Source of the DNA: Arcobacter sp. CECT 8985 | GTDB lineage: Bacteria > Campylobacterota > Campylobacteria > Campylobacterales > Arcobacteraceae | Direction of reading: 5' to 3' | DNA: 64,000 nucleotides | Assembly (NCBI RefSeq): GCF_004116495.1 | Contig: NZ_PDKC01000006.1 | Span: forward strand, 33,679 to 97,678 | Shown here: piece by piece, positions 9,214 to 17,278 of the stretch | How the letters are laid out: each line of letters begins with the position of its first letter | Numbering within the stretch: position 1 is the first letter of the stretch | Program-made: the position numbers and the translations under genes | The notes under the pieces: generated by a model | What the model was told of the DNA's origin: nothing | The model's database searches: none | The model's input: the letters and a program-made list of their open reading frames with translations, nothing else

Positions 9214-10706
9214 GAGTATCTTTATCGTGGAAATGGGTTATTGCAAGTTTATTAATTGAGAGTTTAATGCTTACTTTGATGGTTATTAAAAATTTAGAGC
9301 AACTAAAAACAAACTTATCAACTCAGACAATTGTAAGATTACATGAGCAAAAAATACTTTTAAAAAGTGCATTAGTTGCACCACTTGTTCAAATGGATTA
9401 TGCAACAATTGATGCAATTTTAAAAGAGACTAAAAAAATAGCAACTGTTGATTATTTAGCAGTTGTTGATAATCAAAATAATTGTATTTCAAGTATTGGT
9501 TTGAGTGATTGTAGTAAACTTCCTAAAAAAGAGTTTAATCCTTTTAGTCAAGAATCTTTAAAAGATCAAAGATTTGATACTAACATACCAATAACACTAT
9601 ATTCTGAATATTTAGGTAAAGTCTATTTAGGATTATCAACAAAATTTTATACTAAAGCAAAAGAACAGATGCTTTCAAGAAGTATTTTTATTGCACTTAT
9701 GGAATTACTATTATCTGCAATATTTTTAATAACAATTAGTAAATGGATAATAAAAAATCTAGTAAATTTAACACATAGTGCAGATGCAATAGCAAATGGA
9801 GATTATTCTAAAAGAATCAATTTAAGTGATAGTAAAGAGACATATGAATTAGAAAAAACTTTTAATCTTATGGCTACAAATATTGAAAAAAATGTTAGTG
9901 ATTTAAAATCATTAAATAATAAACAGCAAAAATTAGTTAAACAGTTGAAACAACAAATAGATGAGAATCATGAAAAAGATATTTTGATTAAACAACAATC
10001 AAGAATGGCAATTATTGGTGAAATGCTTAATAATATTGCTCATCAATGGAGACAGCCATTAAATGCGATTACTGTACAAATGAGTAGTCTTAAATTAAAA
10101 AAAGAGATGAATATTATAGGAGACAATGAGATTGAAGAGATTTCTGATAGTGTAGTAAAATATGCAAATTATTTAAGTAATACTATTGATGATTTTAGAG
10201 ATTATATAAAAGATGATAATGGTAAAAAAGAAGATTTTATAATAAGAGATTCATTAAATAAAGCAATTGATATTGTCTCTGCTTCTTTAAATAATCATTA
10301 TATAACACATAGTATTATTGATTCAAATGAAAAATTAGAAATTTTTGGTGTATCAAATGAGTTAACACAAGTTTTTATAAATATATTAAATAATTCAAAA
10401 GATATATTAGTTGAAAATAAAATAGAAGAAAGATTTATTGAAATAAAAATTTTCAAAGAGAATAACAATATAGTTATATCTATTCAAGATAATGCAGGTG
10501 GCGTTGATGAAAAAATTATTGATAAAATATTTGATCCATATTTTACTACAAAACATAAAAGTCAAGGAACAGGTATTGGTTTATATATGAGTTCAAAGAT
10601 TGTTTATGAACATTTTGCAGGAGAAATTGTTGTTAAAAATGAGGAAATAGAGTTTAAAAATAAAGTTTATAAAGGAGCAAAATTTTCTATAATTCTTCCT
10701 TGTTAA
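9210..10706 (+). CDS. Membrane sensor histidine kinase (HAMP, HisKA, HATPase)
   Basis: 498 residues. A transmembrane segment at about 8-25, a periplasmic region to about 155, a second membrane segment at about 158-180, then a HAMP domain (about 180-232), a coiled linker, and the phospho-acceptor H-box AHQWRQPLN with His278. The C-terminal ATPase has an N-box near NNSKDIL, a G1 box DNAGGVDEK and a G2 box GTGIGLYMS. The AHQWRQPL variant is common in Campylobacterota kinases. The 4-nt overlap with the PhnD-like gene implies coupled synthesis and probably a periplasmic sensing complex. No response regulator is adjacent, so the target protein is elsewhere. Confidence 0.9.
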   Translation: MRVSLSWKWVIASLLIESLMLTLMVIKNLEQLKTNLSTQTIVRLHEQKILLKSALVAPLVQMDYATIDAILKETKKIATVDYLAVVDNQNNCISSIGLSDCSKLPKKEFNPFSQESLKDQRFDTNIPITLYSEYLGKVYLGLSTKFYTKAKEQMLSRSIFIALMELLLSAIFLITISKWIIKNLVNLTHSADAIANGDYSKRINLSDSKETYELEKTFNLMATNIEKNVSDLKSLNNKQQKLVKQLKQQIDENHEKDILIKQQSRMAIIGEMLNNIAHQWRQPLNAITVQMSSLKLKKEMNIIGDNEIEEISDSVVKYANYLSNTIDDFRDYIKDDNGKKEDFIIRDSLNKAIDIVSASLNNHYITHSIIDSNEKLEIFGVSNELTQVFINILNNSKDILVENKIEERFIEIKIFKENNNIVISIQDNAGGVDEKIIDKIFDPYFTTKHKSQGTGIGLYMSSKIVYEHFAGEIVVKNEEIEFKNKVYKGAKFSIILPC

Positions 10707-10794
10707 TGTTGATATTAAATAGTATAAATTTATATGTAAAACAAAATTTATTAATAAAAAGTTCTTAATTTAATATATCTGTCTAATACTAAAA

Positions 10795-10848
10795 AGCAAG
10801 AAAATTGTAAATAAAAGTTTTATATTTTATTGTGACAATTATCTTGCT
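10795..10848. terminator. Long hairpin between convergent kinase and pldA
   Basis: AGCAAGA-A-AATTGT (10795-10808) pairs with ACAATT-A-TCTTGCT (10835-10848): 13 pairs and one A-A mismatch around a 26-nt loop. It lies in the only gap between two converging genes, so it could stop both transcripts. The right arm overlaps the ATTGTGACAAT dyad. Confidence 0.55.
10829..10839. promoter_or_regulatory. Second copy of the ATTGT-N-ACAAT dyad
   Basis: ATTGTGACAAT is the reverse complement of the 11-mer at 8360-8370. Here it lies past the 3' end of the kinase gene, inside the inter-operon hairpin. It could be a second binding site for the same regulator, or a chance match in AT-rich DNA. Confidence 0.3.
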
Positions 10849-10889
10849 ATTTTAAGAATTATTTTTTAGTTGTATATGATATTTAGATT

Positions 10890-11906
10890 TTATCTAGAAA
10901 AAGCAATTCCAAATCCAATTTTATTTATCTGTCTATCATAATCAATTAGGCTATCACCATAGCCTGTAAATACTTGAAAATATCCAAAACTATTAGCAAA
11001 ATCAAGAAAACTTGGAAGAGGAAATGTCCAATTAAATTCAGCTGAACCTTTATTATTAGAAGTTCTTAAATTATTTCTTAATTTTAATTCAAAAGTATGG
11101 TTTTTATATGGATATATTAACGTAATATCACCATAACCTAAATATTTTTCTATATCTTTATTATCATCACTATTTTCATCTTCTGGAATTCTATACCAAA
11201 TTCTTGGAACAAAAACTAAATTTGTTAATTGAAAATAACTCTCTAGGTATACTCTGTTCCAAGATCTTGATTTTTCATCTCCTTGTCCATTGGATTCGTG
11301 TAAGAGTGAAATCTTGTATGCTTTTAATGCTGAGTCTTTATTTCCATACGGAAAAGTAACAAAAACTTCTGGTTGGTAATTTGATTCTCTAAATGGAGAT
11401 GAGTCTTCTGTTGTTTGCCAGTATGATTTTTGAGTATAACCAAATGAAATGGTTTCATTTAAACCAAAAGAGTTATAAAATAGAGGTTTTTCGAAACTAA
11501 ACTGAAACTTTGTTTCATACTGTTTTCTATCATTTTTTGCTTTTGTATCAAAAGTTATAGGAAGAAGATAGTTAGTTTTGTATGGATAAAGACCAAAATC
11601 TCTTATTATCATCTGCTCTAAAGTATTTGAAGTTTGTTTGTCTTGTATCTTTATATGTTTTTTAAAGAATTTTTTTCTAATTTTTTCAAATTTATCAGCT
11701 TCTTTGAGCACTTTTGTTGTTTTTTGTGATTTAGATATTTCTGTTTTTTCATATTGTTTTAATGCAATTTGTTTATATATTTGCATCGCTTCTTTATAGT
11801 TTCTATTTTTTTCAAAAGCTTTTGCTTTTTTTAAAAGTTGATTATCTATAGTTTCAGCATATAAAAAGCCACTATAAATAAAAGCAATTAGAAGTAAAAG
11901 TTTCAT
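10890..11906 (-). CDS. pldA: Outer-membrane phospholipase A1 (OMPLA)
   Basis: Hydrolyses phospholipids that reach the outer leaflet of the outer membrane. 338 residues: signal peptide (about 1-17), an extra helical, charge-rich stretch (about 20-100) resembling one TPR-like hairpin, then the 12-strand barrel. The active-site block LLHESNGQGD supplies the catalytic His and Ser, followed by SRSWNRVYLE, which holds the Asn of the Ser-His-Asn triad. Alternating strands such as FELKLRNNL and a terminal aromatic-rich strand fit a barrel. E. coli PldA lacks the N-terminal extension, though Campylobacter proteins are similarly long. Single-gene unit divergent from rpe. Confidence 0.88.
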   Translation of the reverse strand: MKLLLLIAFIYSGFLYAETIDNQLLKKAKAFEKNRNYKEAMQIYKQIALKQYEKTEISKSQKTTKVLKEADKFEKIRKKFFKKHIKIQDKQTSNTLEQMIIRDFGLYPYKTNYLLPITFDTKAKNDRKQYETKFQFSFEKPLFYNSFGLNETISFGYTQKSYWQTTEDSSPFRESNYQPEVFVTFPYGNKDSALKAYKISLLHESNGQGDEKSRSWNRVYLESYFQLTNLVFVPRIWYRIPEDENSDDNKDIEKYLGYGDITLIYPYKNHTFELKLRNNLRTSNNKGSAEFNWTFPLPSFLDFANSFGYFQVFTGYGDSLIDYDRQINKIGFGIAFSR

Positions 11907-11999
11907 AAAGTTTTCCTATATTTTTAGTGCAATATTTATAACACAAAATATCTTTAATTATCTTATTTTTTATTTTTAAAATAGCTTTTCAAGAAAAAA

Positions 12000-12008
12000 T
12001 GCTATAAT
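12000..12008 (+). promoter_or_regulatory. Extended -10 promoter for rpe operon
   Basis: TGCTATAAT is a consensus extended -10, 32 nt before the rpe start codon; transcription would begin near 12015. There is no recognisable -35 hexamer upstream. Confidence 0.7.
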
Positions 12009-12040
12009 CCCCAAAAATTAAATATTAAAGGTTATACTTT

Positions 12041-12682
12041 ATGCTTGTAGCACCCTCAATACTTTCAGCAGATTTTGGCAAATTAAACGAAGAGATAAAA
12101 GCAATTTGTGATGGTGGATGTGATTTAGTTCATGTTGACGTTATGGATGGACATTTTGTTCCAAATATGACAATTGGTCCAGTTGTAGTAAATCCAGTTG
12201 CAAAAGTTGCAACAAAACCACTTGATGTACATCTTATGGTTGAAAATAATACTTTTTTTGTTGATTTATTTGCACCTTTAAAACCAGAATATATATCATT
12301 TCATATAGAGAGTGAAAAACATCCCCATAGACTTATTCAAAAAATTAAATCTTATGGTATAAAACCAGCAATTGTATTAAATCCCCATTCAACTCCTGAA
12401 AGTATTGAATATCTACTTGAAGATTTAGATATGGTATTACTAATGTCTGTAAATCCTGGTTTTGGTGGACAAAAGTTTATTTCAAGTGTAATTGAAAAAT
12501 CATCAAAATTAAAAGAACTTATCAAAAAAAGAAATCCAAACTGTCTAATTGAAGTAGATGGTGGAGTAAATGATAAAAATGTACAACAATTAAAAGATGC
12601 AGGTGTTGATGTTGTTGTTGCTGGAAGTTATGTATTTAAAAATGAGGATTATTCAAAAGCAATAAAAAGTTTACAGGTATAA
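12041..12682 (+). CDS. rpe: Ribulose-phosphate 3-epimerase
   Basis: Interconverts ribulose 5-phosphate and xylulose 5-phosphate in the pentose phosphate pathway. 213 residues, normal length for this TIM barrel. Key blocks are PSILSADFGKL at the N-terminus (Ser and Asp of the site), HVDVMDGHFVPNMTIGP (metal His and catalytic Asp), DVHLMVEN (metal His), MSVNPGFGGQKF (phosphate loop) and EVDGGVND (second catalytic Asp). First gene of a four-gene run with trpF, a DnaQ-like exonuclease and an HD hydrolase, spaced by 10 nt or less. Confidence 0.96.
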   Translation: MLVAPSILSADFGKLNEEIKAICDGGCDLVHVDVMDGHFVPNMTIGPVVVNPVAKVATKPLDVHLMVENNTFFVDLFAPLKPEYISFHIESEKHPHRLIQKIKSYGIKPAIVLNPHSTPESIEYLLEDLDMVLLMSVNPGFGGQKFISSVIEKSSKLKELIKKRNPNCLIEVDGGVNDKNVQQLKDAGVDVVVAGSYVFKNEDYSKAIKSLQV

Positions 12683-12692
12683 AGATAATATA

Positions 12693-13286
12693 ATGCGTGT
12701 AAAAATATGTGGAATAACAAACTTAAAAGATGCACTTGATGCAGTAGAAGCAGGTGCAAATGCATTGGGCTTTGTATTTTATGAAAAGAGTCCAAGATAT
12801 ATAGATCCTTTAGAAGCTAGAAAAATAGTTGATCTTTTACCTCCATTTATTCAAGCAGTTGGATTGTTTGTTAATGAATCTTCTAAGCATATTAATGATA
12901 TATGTAAAGTATCAAATATGCAATTAGCACAAATTATTGATGATAAAGATAATACAGATTTTGATAATTTAAATATAAAATATATTGAAGTAGTAAGAGC
13001 AAAATCAAAAGAAGATATTCAAAATCTAGATAAAAATAGTTACTATTTAGTTGATGCATTTGTTCAAGAGTTTGGCGGTGCTGGAAAAAGAGTAGCTTTA
13101 GAATGGTTTGATTCAATTGATTGTTCTAAGATTATCTTAGCAGGAGGATTAACATCTTCTAATTTAAAAGAGCTAAAAAATTATAACTTTTTTGCTGTTG
13201 ATGTAAGTAGTGGGGTAGAATCATCAAAAGGAAAAAAAGACACAGAAAAAATGAAAGAGTTTATGAAATCAGCAAATGAGAAGTAA
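12693..13286 (+). CDS. trpF: Phosphoribosylanthranilate isomerase
   Basis: Third step of tryptophan synthesis from chorismate: Amadori rearrangement of phosphoribosylanthranilate. 197 residues. VKICGITN at the N-terminus contains the catalytic Cys. GFVFYEKSPRYI, QAVGLFVN, YLVDAF and ILAGGL (with nearby catalytic Asp) are family blocks. It lies 10 nt downstream of rpe instead of in a trp operon; trpC is found alone about 12 kb away, so the trp genes are dispersed. Its last 11 nt overlap the start of the next gene. Confidence 0.95.
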   Translation: MRVKICGITNLKDALDAVEAGANALGFVFYEKSPRYIDPLEARKIVDLLPPFIQAVGLFVNESSKHINDICKVSNMQLAQIIDDKDNTDFDNLNIKYIEVVRAKSKEDIQNLDKNSYYLVDAFVQEFGGAGKRVALEWFDSIDCSKIILAGGLTSSNLKELKNYNFFAVDVSSGVESSKGKKDTEKMKEFMKSANEK

Positions 13287-14076
13287 AAGAAAAAATAAAA
13301 CCGTCTTATCAAACATTGATAAATTAGTTGCAAAACTAAAAACAAAGCAAATGCCATTGGAAGAGTTTCTAATGCAGTTAGATAATTTTAAAGATACATT
13401 TTATGATAATCCAGAATTAGAGTTTGAATTATTACTTTCAAATGGTCTGCCTATTGAATTAGATGGAGATAATATCTATTTAAAGACTGCAAGAACACTG
13501 ATTAGTGAACAAACTTTTTGTATTGTAGATATTGAGACAAATGGTTCAGATGTACAAAAAGGTCAAATAATTGAATTGGGTGCAGTAAAATATAAAAATG
13601 GTAAAGTTATTGATAAATTTGACTCACTAGTTTATGCCAAGCAAGTTCCAAGATATATCCAAGAAGTTACGCATATAACTCCTAAAATGTTAGAAGATGC
13701 GCCTGTAATAGAAAAAGTTTTAAGAGATTTTAAAATCTTTTTAGAAGATGATGTTTTCGTAGCTCACGATATTAAATTTGATTATAACTTTATATCTAAC
13801 TCTTTTAAAAAATATCACTTAGGAAAATTAGAAAATAGAAAATTATGTACTATTGCACTTGCAAAAAGAACAATTCCTGCACAAAGATATGGATTGGATT
13901 TTTTAAAAGAGTTATTAAAAATTAATATAGATAATTTACATAGAGCATATAGTGATGCTATTAGTACGACTTATCTTTTACAAAAAAGTTTAGATAAATT
14001 GCCAGAAGAGATTAAAACAACTGAAGATTTGATTAGTTTTACAAAGTCAAATAATATTATAAATCAGGGGAGATAA
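13276..14076 (+). CDS. DnaQ-like 3'-5' exonuclease
   Basis: 266 residues. The DEDDh exonuclease core occupies about 75-245: Exo I VDIETNG, Exo II HDIKFDYNF, Exo III HRAYSDA, so all metal-binding acids and the catalytic His are present. The first 70 residues form a helical extension (KLKTKQMPLEEFLMQL and following) not seen in the minimal domain. It may be the proofreading epsilon-type subunit of the replicative polymerase or a separate repair nuclease; the sequence does not settle this, so no symbol is given. The start overlaps the trpF end by 11 nt without a strong ribosome site, suggesting coupled translation. Confidence 0.85.
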   Translation: MRSKRKNKTVLSNIDKLVAKLKTKQMPLEEFLMQLDNFKDTFYDNPELEFELLLSNGLPIELDGDNIYLKTARTLISEQTFCIVDIETNGSDVQKGQIIELGAVKYKNGKVIDKFDSLVYAKQVPRYIQEVTHITPKMLEDAPVIEKVLRDFKIFLEDDVFVAHDIKFDYNFISNSFKKYHLGKLENRKLCTIALAKRTIPAQRYGLDFLKELLKINIDNLHRAYSDAISTTYLLQKSLDKLPEEIKTTEDLISFTKSNNIINQGR

Positions 14077-14077
14077 T

Positions 14078-14617
14078 ATGTTTTCACAAGAGAATTATTT
14101 AAAAGCATTAAATTTTGCAGCAGTAGCACATGGTGAACAAAAAACACCAAAAGATTTACCTTATTTAACACATCTTTGTAGTGTTGCAATGGAAGTTATT
14201 CATGCGACAGTAGAATCAAATATGTCAGATGAAAAAGCAGATTTAGCAATTACTTGTGCATTATTACATGATGTTATAGAAGATACATCTTTTACATTTG
14301 ATGATATTTTTGATAATTTTGGACTTGAGGTAGCTGAAGGAGTTGATGCACTTAGTAAAGATAAAAAACTTCCTAAAAAACAACAAATGCAAGATAGTCT
14401 AAATAGAATTTTAGAACAACCATATGAAATTCAGTTAGTAAAATTAGCTGATAGAATTACAAATTTACAAGAGCCACCAAAACATTGGGATAATGAAAAG
14501 AAAAATGATTATTTAAAAGAAGCAAAAATTATCTTATCATGTTTAAAAAATTCGAATCTTTATTTATCTGCAAGATTAGAAAAAAAGATTGAAGAGTATA
14601 ATCAATATCTTGATTAA
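14078..14617 (+). CDS. HD-domain hydrolase, SpoT/MESH1-like
   Basis: 179 residues. It resembles the stand-alone hydrolase half of RelA/SpoT proteins: ALNFAAVAHGEQ, then LPYLTHLCSVA (first metal His), the HD motif ALLHDVIED, a FG-x-EVAEGVDALSK block, and VKLADRITNL (final metal Asp). No synthetase or regulatory domain follows. Such small proteins hydrolyse (p)ppGpp or related nucleotides, but the substrate here is unproven. It follows the exonuclease by 1 nt and closes the rpe operon. Its stop codon is inside a terminator hairpin. Confidence 0.75.
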   Translation: MFSQENYLKALNFAAVAHGEQKTPKDLPYLTHLCSVAMEVIHATVESNMSDEKADLAITCALLHDVIEDTSFTFDDIFDNFGLEVAEGVDALSKDKKLPKKQQMQDSLNRILEQPYEIQLVKLADRITNLQEPPKHWDNEKKNDYLKEAKIILSCLKNSNLYLSARLEKKIEEYNQYLD

Positions 14618-14623
14618 CTCTTC
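14591..14623 (+). terminator. Terminator of the rpe-trpF operon
   Basis: GAAGAGT (14591-14597) and ATCAA (14601-14605) pair with TTGAT (14610-14614) and ACTCTTC (14617-14623), leaving a small internal loop and a TATC loop, followed by TTTATTATTATTTT. It spans the stop codon of the HD gene and lies just before the end of glnS on the other strand. Confidence 0.6.
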
Positions 14624-14630
14624 TTTATTA

Positions 14631-16895
14631 TTATTTTAATTTTTGTGCTACAAGCTCATTTACTACTTTAGGGTTTGCTTTTCCATTTGTAGCTTTTAAA
14701 ACTTGACCTATAAAAAATCCAAATAATTTTTGGTTTCCAGCTTTAAATTTCTCTACATTTTCTGGATTCTTTTCAATTATTTCATCGATAATTGGTAAAA
14801 TAGTATTAGGATCACTAATTTGAACTAATCCTTTATCTTCAACAATTTTAGAAGGTTCATCTCCAGATTTTACCATCTGTTCAAATACTTGTTTTGCTAT
14901 TTTGCTAGAAATAGTCTCATCATCTATCATTTTTGCAAGTTGAGCAATATGTGAGGCATTGAATTTTAATTCATTTATTTCTTTTTCTTTTAACTCTTTA
15001 GCTACATCATTTGCCACTATATTTGCCAAAGAAATAGGGCTATTTAACTCTTTTAATGCTTGCTCATAAAAAGATGAAAGTTGTTCATCTCTTGTTAAAA
15101 TATTTGAAACTTCATTATTAAGTTTTAATTCATTTGTATATCTATCAAAAAGTTTTTGTTGAGTAGCTGTTAAAGGTTCTGCTTCACCATGAATAACCTC
15201 TTTTTTCTCTGCTTTTTGAGTTGTTTGAGTTTTTACTTTACTTTCATCTTTTTTACTTTTTTTAGCCCAAGAGTCTTTAAGTCCAACAATTTTGTTAAAT
15301 ACTGGTTTATCATCACTATAATCAACTGGATCTGCATAAAAATAACCTTCTCTTTCAAACTGAAATCTTACATCAGCTTTTTCATTTATTACAGCTGGTT
15401 CTATTAATGCATCTTTTATAATAGTAAGTGAATTTGGATTTAAATCTTCAAGACCTTCAGGAGCTTCATTTTTATATAGTCTATCATAAAGTCTTACTTC
15501 GACTTTTTTTGCTTGTTTAGCTTCAACCCAATGAATTGCACTTTTTACTTTTATTCCACTTGTATCATGACCACTTTTTGAATTTGGTGCATATTCTGCT
15601 TTTATTTCAGTTATATTTCCATTTTCATCTTTTATTACTTCTTTACAAGTAATAATATAAGCATATCTAAGTCTTACTGGTTGTTCTGGTGTTAAACGGT
15701 TATATCCTTTTATAGGATTTTCCATAAAGTCATCTCTTTGAATATAAATTTCACTTGAGAAAGGTAATTTTCTAGAACCTTCTTTAGGAACATCATGGGG
15801 ATAGTATGAAGCTTCAATTTCTTCACTTCCTTCATAATTTTCAATAGTAACTTTAATAGGATCAAGTACACACATAACTCTTGGAACTTTTTTATTTAAA
15901 TCATCTCTAATACAAAATTCAAGTTGAGAGACATCAACCATAGAGTTTGCTTTTGCAATACCTATTTGATCACAAAAATTTAATATAGATTCAGGAGTAT
16001 ATCCTCTTCTTTTATATCCTGCAATTGTTGGTAGTCTTGGATCATCCCAACCATTTACATAGTTCTCATTTACAAGCTCTAAAAGTTTTCTTTTACTCAT
16101 AACTGTATAGTTTACACCAAGTCTAGCAAATTCATGTTGGTATGGTCTTGGAGGTTGAAGTTCTAAAGCATCCAATACCCAATCATAGATATCTCTATTA
16201 TTTTCAAATTCAAGTGTACATATTGAGTGTGTCACACCTTCTATATAATCAGATAAACAGTGAGCAAAATCGTACATAGGATATATACACCATTGATCTT
16301 TTGTTCTAAAATGAGTTGCATGTCTAATTCTATATAATAAAGGATCTCTTAGTTTCATATTTGCAGCACTCATATCAATTTTTGCTCTTAAAACATGTTC
16401 TGCATCTTTAAACTCACCATTTTTCATTTTTTCAAAAAGTTCAAGATTCTCTTCAATTGTTCTATTTGCATATTTACTTCTTTTTCCAGGCTCTGTTACT
16501 GTTCCTCTGTACTCTTTCATCTGTTCTTCAGAAATACTATCTACATATGCTTTTCCCATTTTAATTAGTTTTACAGCATATTCATATATTTTAGGAAAAT
16601 AATCAGAAGTATGTTTTACTTCTCCTTTCCATTTGAAACCTAGCCATTGTACAGCATCTTTTAATGCTTCCACATATTTTGTATCTTCTGTAGTTGGATT
16701 TGTATCATCCATTCTAAGATTACAAAAACCATCATAATCTCTAGCAATTCCAAAATTTATACAAATTGATTTTGCATGTCCAATATGTGGAAATCCATTA
16801 GGTTCAGGAGGAAATCTAGTAATAATTTGTTTATATTTGTTTGATTCTAAGTCCTTTTCAACTATTGTTCGTAAAAAATCTTTGTTTTCACTCAT
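14631..16895 (-). CDS. glnS: Glutaminyl-tRNA synthetase with C-terminal GatB/YqeY-like domain
   Basis: Charges tRNA-Gln with glutamine. 754 residues, about 200 longer than E. coli GlnRS. The N-terminal class I core has the HIGH-type motif FPHIGHAKS near residue 33, LRMDDTNP, and the KMSKS-type VMSKRKL near 268; beta-barrel anticodon domains continue to about 550. After a Lys-rich linker (about 553-575), residues 580-754 match the helical tail shared by GatB and YqeY (ASHIAQLAKMI, then NQKLFGFFIGQVLKATNGKANP). The same fusion is known in Deinococcus GlnRS, where the tail aids tRNA binding. Single gene, convergent with the rpe operon. Confidence 0.93.
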   Translation of the reverse strand: MSENKDFLRTIVEKDLESNKYKQIITRFPPEPNGFPHIGHAKSICINFGIARDYDGFCNLRMDDTNPTTEDTKYVEALKDAVQWLGFKWKGEVKHTSDYFPKIYEYAVKLIKMGKAYVDSISEEQMKEYRGTVTEPGKRSKYANRTIEENLELFEKMKNGEFKDAEHVLRAKIDMSAANMKLRDPLLYRIRHATHFRTKDQWCIYPMYDFAHCLSDYIEGVTHSICTLEFENNRDIYDWVLDALELQPPRPYQHEFARLGVNYTVMSKRKLLELVNENYVNGWDDPRLPTIAGYKRRGYTPESILNFCDQIGIAKANSMVDVSQLEFCIRDDLNKKVPRVMCVLDPIKVTIENYEGSEEIEASYYPHDVPKEGSRKLPFSSEIYIQRDDFMENPIKGYNRLTPEQPVRLRYAYIITCKEVIKDENGNITEIKAEYAPNSKSGHDTSGIKVKSAIHWVEAKQAKKVEVRLYDRLYKNEAPEGLEDLNPNSLTIIKDALIEPAVINEKADVRFQFEREGYFYADPVDYSDDKPVFNKIVGLKDSWAKKSKKDESKVKTQTTQKAEKKEVIHGEAEPLTATQQKLFDRYTNELKLNNEVSNILTRDEQLSSFYEQALKELNSPISLANIVANDVAKELKEKEINELKFNASHIAQLAKMIDDETISSKIAKQVFEQMVKSGDEPSKIVEDKGLVQISDPNTILPIIDEIIEKNPENVEKFKAGNQKLFGFFIGQVLKATNGKANPKVVNELVAQKLK

Positions 16896-16969
16896 CTATT
16901 AAACCTTTTGATATATCTTATTATAAGGAAGATATTTTATCTAATTAGAGCTTATATTGAGGCAACTTT

Positions 16970-17000
16970 AGTGCTTTATTGATGATTTTAATAAAGCACT
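16970..17000. terminator. Isolated stem-loop upstream of glnS
   Basis: AGTGCTTTATT (16970-16980) pairs perfectly with AATAAAGCACT (16990-17000) over a 9-nt loop, followed on the plus strand by TTTTAATAATAATTT. It looks like a plus-strand intrinsic terminator, yet no intact plus-strand gene precedes it. It may serve the glxA-like gene on the minus strand or be a relic. Confidence 0.45.
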
Positions 17001-17042
17001 TTTAATAATAATTTACTTAAAAGCTCTTGTTCTTGTTTATCT

Positions 17043-17276
17043 AATTTTGAAAAAGATGCATCTTTTGTAATGAATGCAAATATTAGTATAGCATTAAACT
17101 CAAATGTATTAAGTGAGTCTTATTTAAATATCGAAAAAATTATTTCAATTGCATAAGAGTATAAAGTTGATGCAATACATCCTGGATATGGATTTTTATG
17201 TGAAAATGACTTTATAAAAAATAGTAAAGAGATAACTTCTTTTAAAAGTTGGAGAAACTTTATAGAGCAAAATTAG
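17043..17276 (+). pseudogene. Decayed fragment of a biotin carboxylase (acyl-CoA or urea carboxylase type)
   Basis: In one frame the region reads ...EKDASFVMNANISIAL, then SESYLNIEKIISIA, an in-frame TAA at 17154-17156, then EYKVDAIHPGYGFLCEN and a stop at 17274-17276. ESYLNI-x-KII and AIHPGYGFLSEN are signature blocks near the N-terminus (about residues 50-90) of biotin carboxylase domains of acetyl-, propionyl- and methylcrotonyl-CoA carboxylase and urea carboxylase. The start, the ATP-grasp core and the carboxyltransferase are all missing, so this is a remnant of about 78 codons with an internal stop. It fills most of the only gap over 300 nt in the window (16896-17278). Confidence 0.7.
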
Positions 17277-17278
17277 CT

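Noticed and set aside
10890..11906. TPR-like stretch at the N-terminus of pldA as a gene fusion
   Set aside because: Campylobacter PldA proteins have a comparable extended N-terminus, so it is not clearly unusual.
15189..15407. 72-codon plus-strand open frame inside glnS
   Set aside because: Low-complexity, hydrophobic Phe-rich translation opposite a well-supported synthetase; a shadow frame.
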